Source: Psychrosphaera sp. F3M07 (GTDB lineage Bacteria > Pseudomonadota > Gammaproteobacteria > Enterobacterales > Alteromonadaceae). Taken from it: DNA of 64,000 bases. The translations under genes were made by a program, and so were the position numbers. The stretch is from contig NZ_JAHKPJ010000021.1 of assembly GCF_018860345.1 (NCBI RefSeq), forward strand, positions 547,091 to 611,090, given 5' to 3'. Below are positions 1-8,180 of the stretch, piece by piece (position 1 is the first letter of the stretch; each line of letters begins with the position of its first letter). Below the pieces are notes generated by a model that did not search any database, had not been told where the DNA came from, and saw only the letters and a list, made by a program, of their open reading frames with translations.

Positions 1-93
1 TTAATGACCTTTTTTATTTTGCAGTTAAAGACTATCTACTCGAAACACGTTTCTCGTTTTTACGTTTCTATTAACCAAATAACCAATTAACCG

Positions 94-1254
94 CTATCCA
101 TGCACTGCTATTTTAAATAACTGAGTGCCTACCTGCACAGCAGCGGAGGGATAATGTAATATAACCGTTCCCGAATCTGGCGCTTTTACGTCAACAATAG
201 CGTGCTTAGTATCAAATTCTAACGAGTTTAATACTCTTGCTATCACCTGGCCTTTGGCTACTTTGTCACCCGCTTTTACTAAATATTCCACCATACCGGC
301 ATGTTTGGAAAACAAAGTTTTATAGTTCTTTAACAAGGTTGTTGTGATATCTACAGGTTCAACGCCAACAAAACCTTCAACTAAATGATGTTGTTGTAAA
401 TAATTTAATATGCCTGCGCTGTCACTTAACGCTTGGGTTAAACAGATATTTTCCTGCGATCCTAGTTCAATGGTAAAAGCACTGACTTTGTATTTAAGCT
501 CAATATCTCTGTCCGCTAATAACTCAGTTAAATGTACCCAAGGGGTAAAACTCGCTTCGTCTAATGCGCCTGCAAATTTAGGTGGGATAGAGATTATGTT
601 TTCAATGTTAAACGCAGTGGCTTGTTCTGCCAAAAACTCTGGACTGTAAATATGCCTTGTTGATGATGGACCTGTATGTAGGTCCAAAACAATATCCGCA
701 TCCACTGCGATTTCTTGTAATGTTGTATTTAAAAACTGAGCTGTATTAACCCCCCAATCTTTATCTAATTTTGAACCTAATTTTTGTTTTAAAAATGTCT
801 TAAACGAACGAACTAATTTTGTTTCTGAGCCGCTTTTGATTAAATCAATTTGCGCTTGCTCTAGGGATCCCACAAAACTAACAACGTCTTTTTCATCGTA
901 ATGATAAAAACGATTCCAGTTATTGCCTGTTGTTGCGTCATATCTACCTTGTAGATATTCACCCGCACGCTGCGTTCGGCCAAATGGATTACAATTTGGC
1001 ACAAGTGTGAATTCAGCAAATAAGGTTAGTTTTTTAAGTTGTTCTATTAAACGAAAGATCACCGCACTACCCTGCATTTCTGCAGCGTGTACGGCGCTCT
1101 GTATATAGACTTTAGGTATAGGCTTGTTACCAGATTCCGCCGCCTTTGCTTTATTAACAATGCTTTTATCAAAAATGCGGTAAACCGGTATGCCTATTTC
1201 TTGTCCGGCAATATCTTGATTTAATGTGACTAAATCTTTCTCTACGACAACCAT
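94..1254 (-). CDS. M14-like zinc deacylase (AstE/AspA, succinylglutamate desuccinylase superfamily)
   Basis: This protein of 386 aa resembles metal-dependent deacylases that remove acyl groups from N-acyl amino acids. An HxxE zinc motif (H56, E59 in HAAEMQG), a later DLHTG histidine and a candidate catalytic glutamate in FTIELGS fit the family. The last ~70 residues contain a lipoyl/biotinyl-like beta segment (GDKVAKGQVIARV), common in this subgroup. It begins 22 bases after lysC on the same strand and so probably shares the lysine-riboswitch transcript. The substrate is unknown. Genes of this type are usually annotated only as succinylglutamate desuccinylase/aspartoacylase family. It is not AstE by context, because no arginine succinyltransferase genes are present. 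A role with an acylated intermediate or product of aspartate/lysine metabolism is inference. Confidence 0.75.
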   Translation of the reverse strand: MVVVEKDLVTLNQDIAGQEIGIPVYRIFDKSIVNKAKAAESGNKPIPKVYIQSAVHAAEMQGSAVIFRLIEQLKKLTLFAEFTLVPNCNPFGRTQRAGEYLQGRYDATTGNNWNRFYHYDEKDVVSFVGSLEQAQIDLIKSGSETKLVRSFKTFLKQKLGSKLDKDWGVNTAQFLNTTLQEIAVDADIVLDLHTGPSSTRHIYSPEFLAEQATAFNIENIISIPPKFAGALDEASFTPWVHLTELLADRDIELKYKVSAFTIELGSQENICLTQALSDSAGILNYLQQHHLVEGFVGVEPVDITTTLLKNYKTLFSKHAGMVEYLVKAGDKVAKGQVIARVLNSLEFDTKHAIVDVKAPDSGTVILHYPSAAVQVGTQLFKIAVHG

Positions 1255-1276
1255 TATATATCCTTATTCAGCTCAA

Positions 1277-2650
1277 TTAAGCTGGAAATAAATAGTCGTG
1301 TATTTGACGAACAATATCCTTGGCATTTTCTTGTTTCACCAAGAAACAAACATTATGTTCACTAGCACCATGACAAATAAGACGTAGTTTATCTTCCCCA
1401 ATAGATGAGAAAATTCGACCTGCGCCCCCTTTGTTATCATCATGTTCAACGTGATTACCAATCACGGCGACTAACGCCAGATCAGACTCAACGTTTACAT
1501 CACAAAATGAACTTAAATCATTAACACAAGCGTCCAATAATGCGGCAACAGGTGTATTAGGTGGGTTATCAATTGTTAACGCTACTGATATTTCTGAGGT
1601 AGTGATCAAATCAACCGACAATTTATGTTTTGCTAAAATCGCAAATACACGCGCTAAAAAACCCGTAGCGTGTAACATTTCAGGGCTTTTAACAGTTAAT
1701 AAGGTTTGTTCGTTTCTAAGGGCTACCGCTCTATATGCTGGACGATAATCAACATCTTTGGAAATCCAAGTGCCGCCCGCATCCGGTTCTAAACTAGAAC
1801 CAACAAATACTTTTACGCCACTTCTAATCGCTGGAATAAGCGTTGCTGGGTGCAAAATTTTAGCGCCAAAGGTTGCCATTTCAGCAGCTTCATCAAAACT
1901 AATTTCACTGATTGGACGTGCCTTATCTGTGATCCTAGGATCCGTTGTATAAATGCCGGTAACGTCAGTCCAAATTTGCAATGCAAACGCATCCACAGCT
2001 TCAGCAAATAAAGCCGCGCTGTAATCTGAGCCACCACGACCTAAAGTTGTGGTATTTCCAAAGTTATCTTGACCAATAAAGCCTTGAGTTATAACAACTT
2101 TAGTATCTAATAAAGGTTTCAATATTTGTTCGGCTTGTTTTTTTGTTGCCTCTAATTGCGGCTCAGCTTTAGCAAATGACGAGTCTGTTTTTAATACCTG
2201 ACGTCCATCAAATGCCGTCGCAAGTGATTCACCAGAAACTTGGTTAATTACTTCTGCAAACAGTACGCTAGACATACGCTCACCAAAAGACAATAACTCA
2301 TCTTTAAGTTTGGTTGAGGTAACAAGTAATGGGTGTAATGCTATTTCTGCTAACTGCTCAAGTAGTTGACTGATCACCGCTTCCACTTTAATAGGACGGC
2401 CTAAATCATTTAAAATGGCATTTTCAATATTTCGTATTTGTTGTAAAACACTTTCTTTTTCATTACTGCTTAATACTTCATTACCAAGTTTAACTAATAA
2501 ATTAGTGACACCTGCTGAGGCTGAGACAACAACTAAACGAATATCGGGATTATTAATGATGATTTTTGCGCATCGGCTCATTGCTGCAAAGTTAGCAACG
2601 CTAGTACCGCCAAATTTGGCAACGATGGTAGAATTATTTGATTGAGACAT
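1277..2650 (-). CDS. lysC: lysine-sensitive aspartate kinase III
   Basis: Aspartokinase phosphorylates L-aspartate, the committed step to lysine, threonine and methionine. The 457 aa protein has the N-terminal amino-acid-kinase signature KFGGTSV, the TTLGRGGSDYSAAL substrate/ATP motif and C-terminal tandem ACT domains (about residues 310-457), where lysine binds allosterically. The length matches monofunctional E. coli LysC rather than ThrA/MetL fusions. The upstream L-box riboswitch confirms the lysine-regulated isozyme. The ATG lies 9 to 10 bases after an AAGGAAAG Shine-Dalgarno that is itself part of a hairpin. The deacylase gene follows after a short gap. Confidence 0.95.
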   Translation of the reverse strand: MSQSNNSTIVAKFGGTSVANFAAMSRCAKIIINNPDIRLVVVSASAGVTNLLVKLGNEVLSSNEKESVLQQIRNIENAILNDLGRPIKVEAVISQLLEQLAEIALHPLLVTSTKLKDELLSFGERMSSVLFAEVINQVSGESLATAFDGRQVLKTDSSFAKAEPQLEATKKQAEQILKPLLDTKVVITQGFIGQDNFGNTTTLGRGGSDYSAALFAEAVDAFALQIWTDVTGIYTTDPRITDKARPISEISFDEAAEMATFGAKILHPATLIPAIRSGVKVFVGSSLEPDAGGTWISKDVDYRPAYRAVALRNEQTLLTVKSPEMLHATGFLARVFAILAKHKLSVDLITTSEISVALTIDNPPNTPVAALLDACVNDLSSFCDVNVESDLALVAVIGNHVEHDDNKGGAGRIFSSIGEDKLRLICHGASEHNVCFLVKQENAKDIVRQIHDYLFPA

Positions 2651-2660
2651 TTAAGTCTTT

Positions 2661-2689
2661 CCTTAATATATTTTTAGTAACTATTAAGG
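2661..2689 (-). promoter_or_regulatory. hairpin sequestering the lysC ribosome binding site
   Basis: Read on the minus strand, CCTTAATA (2689-2682) and TATTAAGG (2668-2661) are perfect 8-base complements with a 13-base loop. The right arm contains the AAGG of the lysC Shine-Dalgarno. This is the expected expression platform for a riboswitch acting on translation; no T-tract terminator is visible between aptamer and start codon. How the aptamer competes with the hairpin is not evident by eye. Confidence 0.5.
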
Positions 2690-2760
2690 GGAACGCGGCA
2701 TACATAGGACTGACTTATTACTCTATCTATGGAGATAAATTAAAAGAAAACTTTTACATG

Positions 2761-2962
2761 CCAGAAGCTCTCCACCTTAATAACATGCACCTAATATGGT
2801 GCGGGCTATTAAATCTTAGGTGACAACTGCAGGGATTCAGCCCAAGCAGCCGGAACGTCTAATACTCAAAATTAGAAATTCCTCGGCGTTAGTTCCCATC
2901 ATTAATCGTCATTGAAATTTGAGTTTCTCGGATTAACTACCTGACTAACGCTCCTCTTCCGG
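2761..2962 (-). ncRNA. lysine riboswitch (L box)
   Basis: The minus strand reads GAAGAGGAGCG near the 5' side and GGGCTGAATCCC then GTTGTCACC near the 3' side, both near-identical to the E. coli lysC leader. The P1 stem closes between CCGGAAG (2962-2956) and CTTCTGG (2767-2761), giving about 202 nt. The aptamer binds L-lysine and represses lysC. It sits about 110 bases upstream of the lysC start. Coordinates are those of the P1-closed aptamer. Confidence 0.93.
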
Positions 2963-3049
2963 TACAGACCAATAAAGGCCTGTGGTTATACGTTTCGTAT
3001 ATAAAACAATATAACTAGGTAACAACTTAACAAAATTGCTACGGGCGCT

Positions 3050-3079
3050 ATTAAACAAGAAATTAGAGTAAAAAGTCAA
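3050..3079 (-). promoter_or_regulatory. probable sigma-70 promoter of the lysC riboswitch transcript
   Basis: The minus strand has TTGACT (3079-3074), an 18-base spacer and TTTAAT (3055-3050), placing transcription start roughly 80 bases upstream of the aptamer. Only a pattern match by eye. Confidence 0.45.
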
Positions 3080-3180
3080 TAAATCATTTCATACAGAGTA
3101 AAAAAATTAACTTATTGTATTTTTATGTTATAAAACCGATAGATATATTGGTAAATGATTATAGATATTTGAGCTAATCA

Positions 3181-3432
3181 TTACTTAACCAGTACCTTTC
3201 CGCCTATAATTTTAATGGCAGGTACACCACGGATCATAGTTTCTCGGCCAAACTGACTTTCACAACTAGGACATATTCCTAATTGTTCAGTAAAGTTTTT
3301 GGTTATGCGCTCAATAAAACATTTAACTAAAGAGCCGGTGCCACCTTTTTTATACTGCAACAATTTAAACCGGCACTTATTACAGTACACAGTGACAGAT
3401 TTATTGGGCGCTTTCGATTTAGGTTTGGCCAT
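3181..3432 (-). CDS. small zinc-ribbon protein, function unknown
   Basis: An 83 aa basic protein with two CxxC pairs (CNKC near residue 17 and CPSC near residue 54), the pattern of a zinc ribbon. There is no signal peptide or membrane segment, so it is probably cytoplasmic and may bind nucleic acid or protein. It is transcribed toward lysC, ends about 100 bases before the lysC promoter, and is divergent from the nucleotidase-like gene. I do not recognise a named family and assign no function. Confidence 0.65.
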   Translation of the reverse strand: MAKPKSKAPNKSVTVYCNKCRFKLLQYKKGGTGSLVKCFIERITKNFTEQLGICPSCESQFGRETMIRGVPAIKIIGGKVLVK

Positions 3433-3520
3433 AATTCAAACTATTTATCATAAAAAAATAATTGTAAAAACAAAGAATAAATTCACATCACTTTATATTT
3501 AAAATAGTTGCAAATACAGC

Positions 3521-3550
3521 TTCAATATCTATTATTAAATAGATATTGAA
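3521..3550. repeat. perfect 13-bp inverted repeat in a divergent promoter region
   Basis: TTCAATATCTATT (3521-3533) and AATAGATATTGAA (3538-3550) are perfect complements around the loop ATTA. The dyad lies in the 251-bp gap between the zinc-ribbon gene and the nucleotidase-like gene. No T-tract follows on either strand, so an operator is likelier than a terminator. The rest of the gap shows nothing else recognisable. Confidence 0.6.
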
Positions 3551-3683
3551 TTAAATGACAAAACTCAATATTACTCCCTGTATTTATTATTAAATTTTCT
3601 TTTTATGGTGTATGAATAACTTAATGCTTTGTTAAAGCAATGGAATTCAACAAGCCGGTTGTTTTAAAGGTGAATATCTCCCT

Positions 3684-5213
3684 ATGTTATTTATACGCAG
3701 AAACTTTTTTCTTTATTTACTGTTTGCGCTTTGTATATTTCAAATTAATGCCAAAGCCCCAGAAAATAGTAGGAATGCGGGTGAAATTAACATTTTATTC
3801 GCCAGTGACATGAATGAAATCAGTTCTGTTAAAAAAGGAGGATATGCCTCTGTTGCTTATATGTTAAAACAACAACGTGAAAAAACGACCCCGTTATTTT
3901 TCTTTTTTGGTGGAGGAAGTATTGGTCCTAGTTTGTTGTCTTCATTTGACAGAGGTTCACACATCATTGATTTACTCAACGCCATTGAGCCGGACGTGAT
4001 GTCAATTTCGAAAAGAGATTTTAGCTTTTTTGAAGATGAGTTATCGCTCAGATCATACGAAGCCGCATTTCCATTTATTGCCACAAATATAATAGAATCA
4101 GAAACTAAACAACCATTAGACGGCCTGTTTAAATCTGTGGTTACCCAACAAGGTAACTATACGATTGGTGTTTTAAGTACCCTATCTGATAACGCCATAA
4201 CAGAATATAATTTAAAACGTATAACCATTACAGACAAACAAAAAGCAATTATTACAGAAGCAAAAAAGTTAAGAGATAAAAATGTCGACTTAATCGTTTT
4301 AATTAATTCAAGCCGCAATAATGATGTGTTCCCGTTATTAATGGATAACACGGTGGATTTTATTTTTCAAAAAGACAGTCTAGCCTTAACAAGTAATCGT
4401 ATTATCCCCCAACACCCTCGTCATATCTTTATTCGAGAAGAAGATCAATTTGCCCTAATTAATATCTCTGGCATCGACAAAAAAAACCAAGACTTAATCA
4501 AAGTTGATACTCAGTTTTATTCATATACAGATTTAGATAAAGAATCGAATATGCAAAAGTTAGTTGAACGCTACCAAGAACGTTTATCTACTTTATTAGA
4601 CGAAGTTATTGGAATTACTAGAACGCCAATCAATACACAAAGAACCTTAGTGAGAAGTAAAGAAAATAACTTTGCTAACTTTGTCGCTGATGCATTAAAA
4701 GAGTATACCGAAGCGGATATCGGGATTGTCAATGGTGGCTCTATTAGAGGTGAAAACGTTTATGTTAAAAATCAAAATATCACGCGGCGTCACATTATTT
4801 CAGAGTTACCTTACCGCAATCGGATTTTAGTTTTGCAGATCAGTGGTATTCAAATACGTGAAGCAATAGAAAATGGCTTAACAGGCATAGACAAAGCACT
4901 TGGTAAATTCTTGCAAGTATCCGGCCTACAAGTCACTTACGACCGTCAATTACCAATCAATGAAAGAGTGATATCAATTAAACATAATGGCGAAAAGTTA
5001 GTGAACAATAAAATATACAAAGTGGCTATGTCTGACTATTTAGCCAGTGGTGGTGATGATTTCACTATGTGGCAAGGTGCACAAAACTTTGTGTATAGAA
5101 ATCCAAATGACATGTTAATTTCTGATATTGTTATTAATTACATCCGCAAAAAAGGCAAAATAGCGCCTAAGACTGAAAACCGCCTAATTGACTTAACAGA
5201 ACCGAAATATTAA
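3684..5213 (+). CDS. exported 5'-nucleotidase-like protein with degenerate metallophosphatase site
   Basis: The 509 aa product starts with a signal peptide (hydrophobic to about residue 21, cleavage near INA-KA). The fold order is that of UshA/5'-nucleotidases: an N-terminal calcineurin-like domain (about 30-270) and a C-terminal nucleotide-binding domain (about 300-500). The C-terminal domain keeps NGGSIRG and YLASGGDDF. The N-terminal metal ligands are lost: DxH is DMN, the GGD block is GGG, GNHEFD is SKRDFS, and the later THxGH and GGHS histidines are absent. Hydrolysis is therefore unlikely and ligand binding plausible. The stop lies 8 bases before a membrane GGDEF gene, so the two are probably co-transcribed. 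A nucleotide-sensing partner for the cyclase is inference. An AAAGGTG ribosome site precedes the ATG. Confidence 0.8.
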   Translation: MLFIRRNFFLYLLFALCIFQINAKAPENSRNAGEINILFASDMNEISSVKKGGYASVAYMLKQQREKTTPLFFFFGGGSIGPSLLSSFDRGSHIIDLLNAIEPDVMSISKRDFSFFEDELSLRSYEAAFPFIATNIIESETKQPLDGLFKSVVTQQGNYTIGVLSTLSDNAITEYNLKRITITDKQKAIITEAKKLRDKNVDLIVLINSSRNNDVFPLLMDNTVDFIFQKDSLALTSNRIIPQHPRHIFIREEDQFALINISGIDKKNQDLIKVDTQFYSYTDLDKESNMQKLVERYQERLSTLLDEVIGITRTPINTQRTLVRSKENNFANFVADALKEYTEADIGIVNGGSIRGENVYVKNQNITRRHIISELPYRNRILVLQISGIQIREAIENGLTGIDKALGKFLQVSGLQVTYDRQLPINERVISIKHNGEKLVNNKIYKVAMSDYLASGGDDFTMWQGAQNFVYRNPNDMLISDIVINYIRKKGKIAPKTENRLIDLTEPKY

Positions 5214-5221
5214 GTGAGATT

Positions 5222-6874
5222 ATGAATCAAATCAGCAACAGAAACTCACTGGCTTTTTTAGTCTCCACGGCTTTTATTATCATTATAGTAATAACGGCCT
5301 TTAGCTCAATATTGGGTTATGAAAGATTAAATAACTTTAATAACATTTTAACCGACATCACCAGTAATTCATTACCGCAAGCGGCTCAAGCTGGTGAACT
5401 AAATAGTGCTCTTAAAGAAATTTTATACTTAACTGAAAGACTTACTATTGCCAATAATCTTGCCTCACGTCGCATCACAATAGAGAAGTTACAAAAACAA
5501 GAAGCCCATTTGATTACCTTAATTGATAAATTTGAAGGTGCCGTCCATTTAAACAACCAACTTAAAACCGTTAGAATGGAGTTAGCCGAGTTAGACAAGC
5601 TAGTATTAAATCGTCTGCATAACTCGCAAAAAATCCATGATTTAAATGACACTATCTACAACCTAAATGACCAGATAGTGACGAATTTAAATCAACAAAA
5701 AACCTCCAAAGATATCGAAAAAAGCTTAATGCTGTTGATTCAAAGTACAACGTTAAGACATAAGGCAGAAAGTAGCGACAGGTTACAAACCGTAAGACAA
5801 ATAGCAAAAGAAGTGAATAATAAACTTAACAACATTTTACTGAATACAGAGGTGCTTGAGCCTCAAATAGGCAAAGTCACTATTGGTCAAATAAACACAT
5901 TAAAAACTTTATTATTTGACGATCCAGGTTGGTATAACTTAAAAATAGAACAACTACAAATTGCAGGGAGAGTAAGAGGTAGAGGTAACTTTTTACATAA
6001 CCTAATCGTTGATATCAATACGTTATCAGAAGCTAAATTTTATGACATAAACAAAAATATCATTGAAAAAGCTCAAAATGCCGCTAATCAAGTGTCTCAA
6101 CAAGTGATTTGGGTTATTGGTTTGAGTATTACACTGTTAATTTTAATGTCCGCCACTATCTATGTTATCAAAGTTAAAATTGTTGCTCGGATATTAAACT
6201 TGAACAACAGTGTAATAAAACGCATTCAATCGCAAGAAGCGCACATCAATACTTCAGGGAAAGACGAAATAAGCCATTTAGCACAGTCGTTTGTTTATTT
6301 TTCTGAAAAAGTTGAAGAACAAAAGCAGCAATTACAAACCTTATCCTTAACCGATGTATTAACCAACTTACCGAACAGAAGAGCGTTAGACGAACGGTTA
6401 GAACACGATGTGCATACCGCCAAAAGAAGCCAAACGTCACTTTCTGTCATCATATTAGATATTGACTATTTTAAACTTTATAACGATTTTTATGGCCATA
6501 TAGCGGGCGATGAATGTTTACAAAATGTAGCTGGCGCACTTAAAAACATCCAACAACGTGATAGTGATTTTATTGCTAGGTATGGGGGTGAAGAATTTGT
6601 AATGTTGCTGCCTCAAACCGATAAAGAAGGTGCGATTAAAGTAGCCAAAAGAGTCAAAGAGTTATTAGATATTTTGAACATTCCTCATCAGAAAAGTCTG
6701 GTTGCCGATCATGTTACGGTTAGCTTAGGCATAGCCACATTCTCAAATAAAGATATTTCTACTGTTTACAAGATACTCAACAGAGCAGATGAAGCCTTAT
6801 ATAAAGCGAAAGATAGTGGTAGAAACACCTACGTTCACACCGATGATATAACAAATATTGACGTGAATATTTAG
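5222..6874 (+). CDS. membrane-bound diguanylate cyclase (GGDEF)
   Basis: A 550 aa protein that should synthesise c-di-GMP. It has one membrane segment near residues 10-31, a long helical periplasmic region (about 32-290) with no Cache signature I can see, a second membrane segment near 293-315 and a HAMP-like linker. The catalytic GGDEF domain starts at the SLTDVLTNLPNRR signature. The active site is GGEEF, preceded by RDSD at the right distance for an RxxD inhibitory site, so activity and product inhibition are both expected. It is the second gene of an apparent operon with the degenerate nucleotidase. The arrangement recalls pairs where a periplasmic binding protein controls a helical membrane sensor, such as TorT-TorS; that comparison is inference. 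Confidence 0.88.
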   Translation: MNQISNRNSLAFLVSTAFIIIIVITAFSSILGYERLNNFNNILTDITSNSLPQAAQAGELNSALKEILYLTERLTIANNLASRRITIEKLQKQEAHLITLIDKFEGAVHLNNQLKTVRMELAELDKLVLNRLHNSQKIHDLNDTIYNLNDQIVTNLNQQKTSKDIEKSLMLLIQSTTLRHKAESSDRLQTVRQIAKEVNNKLNNILLNTEVLEPQIGKVTIGQINTLKTLLFDDPGWYNLKIEQLQIAGRVRGRGNFLHNLIVDINTLSEAKFYDINKNIIEKAQNAANQVSQQVIWVIGLSITLLILMSATIYVIKVKIVARILNLNNSVIKRIQSQEAHINTSGKDEISHLAQSFVYFSEKVEEQKQQLQTLSLTDVLTNLPNRRALDERLEHDVHTAKRSQTSLSVIILDIDYFKLYNDFYGHIAGDECLQNVAGALKNIQQRDSDFIARYGGEEFVMLLPQTDKEGAIKVAKRVKELLDILNIPHQKSLVADHVTVSLGIATFSNKDISTVYKILNRADEALYKAKDSGRNTYVHTDDITNIDVNI

Positions 6875-6880
6875 ACATGT

Positions 6881-6908
6881 CCCTAAGATATCACCGGATA
6901 CCTTAGGG
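6881..6908. other. hairpin between convergent genes
   Basis: CCCTAAG (6881-6887) pairs with CTTAGGG (6902-6908), and ATATC/GATA can extend the stem with one mismatch. It sits between the convergent cyclase and Cfa-like genes but has no T-tract on either side, so it is at best a weak terminator or an mRNA 3' stabiliser. Confidence 0.35.
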
Positions 6909-6933
6909 TGTGTATAGTGTTATAAAGGGTTAA

Positions 6934-8160
6934 TTATTTTCTAGCAACTAAATGAACCGCACTGGTGGAACGCTCTAAAAATGCCCCTTCACAATAACCT
7001 AAATAATATAACCATAATCGTTTAAACTTTTCGTCATATCCTAAGGTTTGTAATTCATTCCACGAACTTAAAAAACTATCTCGCCAATGCGCTAATGTCT
7101 TCGCATAATCAAGGCCAATATCATCAATAGACTCAATCACCATATTGCTATGCTTAGTCATATGTTCACTTAAGGTATTAATTGAAGGTAAAAAACCGCC
7201 AGGAAATATATAGCGCTGGATAAAATCCACATTATTTTTGTAATAATCAAAACGTTGATCTGAAATGGTAATGGATTGGATCAGTAACTTGCCGCCCTTT
7301 TTCAATCTGTCATTGCATATCTGGAAGAAGCTAGGCAGATACTCATAACCAACCGCTTCAATCATTTCAACAGAAACAACTTTGTCATATTCACCTTCCA
7401 GTTCACGATAGTCCTTTTTCAGTAACGTTATTTGATCTGTTAAGCCTAAAGACTCAATACGTGCTTTAGCATATTTGTGTTGCTCTTCTGATATGGTGGT
7501 GGTGGTTACATGACAACCATAATTCTGGGCCGCAAATATAGCCAATCCACCCCACCCTGAACCAATTTCTAATAAAGTATCAGATTCATTCAAATCTAAA
7601 CGTTGGCATATAGTGTGTAGTTTATGGATTTGAGCATCAGACAAACTTGCACCTTGATCTGGATAAATAGCTGATGAATACATCATTTCAGGATCTAAAA
7701 AACGGGTGTATAACTCATTACCTAAATCATAATGAGCCAAAATATTTTTCTTGGACCCAGACTGGTTGTTACGATTTAACTTATGAATGATAGAATTTTT
7801 GAATTTAGACAGCCAAGATTTTTTGCTTTCAATTTGATCGGTCTGTTCTTGTGCTTTGGCAAATATTCGTATTAGGTTGGTAAGGTCAGGTGTACTCCAT
7901 TTACCTTCAATAAATGCCTCTGCAGCACCAATACTGCCACCTTTAATGAAATCTCGGAAAACACTTATATCATGAACATACATTTTAGCTTTAGGGCCTG
8001 TACCTTCATGAATTTGAGGGAAGAAGCTATGCTGGCCTGACTCAATTACTTCAATTTGCCCGTAGTCTATTTTGTCAAAAACAGATAAAACCATTTTTCG
8101 ACATTTTTGGTCAAACCAAGTCATTAGTTTTTTATTCTTAACCGTTACAACTTGTTCCAT
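6934..8160 (-). CDS. Cfa-like SAM-dependent fatty-acyl phospholipid methyltransferase
   Basis: The 408 aa protein belongs to the cyclopropane-fatty-acyl-phospholipid synthase family, which transfers a methyl(ene) group from S-adenosylmethionine to unsaturated acyl chains in the membrane. It shows HYDLGNELY, the SAM loop LEIGSGWGGLA, SVEMIEAVG and the IFPGGFLPS block. It is the last gene of the ChrR-sigma locus. In Rhodobacter sphaeroides a homologue (RSP_1091) with its DUF1365 neighbour (RSP_1090) belongs to the singlet-oxygen regulon and is needed for a full sigma-E response. That makes a specialised modification during photo-oxidative stress likelier than housekeeping cyclopropanation; the exact product is unknown. 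Confidence 0.85.
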   Translation of the reverse strand: MEQVVTVKNKKLMTWFDQKCRKMVLSVFDKIDYGQIEVIESGQHSFFPQIHEGTGPKAKMYVHDISVFRDFIKGGSIGAAEAFIEGKWSTPDLTNLIRIFAKAQEQTDQIESKKSWLSKFKNSIIHKLNRNNQSGSKKNILAHYDLGNELYTRFLDPEMMYSSAIYPDQGASLSDAQIHKLHTICQRLDLNESDTLLEIGSGWGGLAIFAAQNYGCHVTTTTISEEQHKYAKARIESLGLTDQITLLKKDYRELEGEYDKVVSVEMIEAVGYEYLPSFFQICNDRLKKGGKLLIQSITISDQRFDYYKNNVDFIQRYIFPGGFLPSINTLSEHMTKHSNMVIESIDDIGLDYAKTLAHWRDSFLSSWNELQTLGYDEKFKRLWLYYLGYCEGAFLERSTSAVHLVARK

Positions 8161-8180
8161 AGGATATTCCTTACTTCCAA

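Noticed and set aside
1-93. Open plus-strand frame at the left edge
   Set aside because: Only about 29 codons to a stop, with low-complexity content; no sign of a real C-terminus or ribosome site.
2638-2823. Plus-strand frame across the lysC leader
   Set aside because: It is antisense to the riboswitch region and has no protein-like character.
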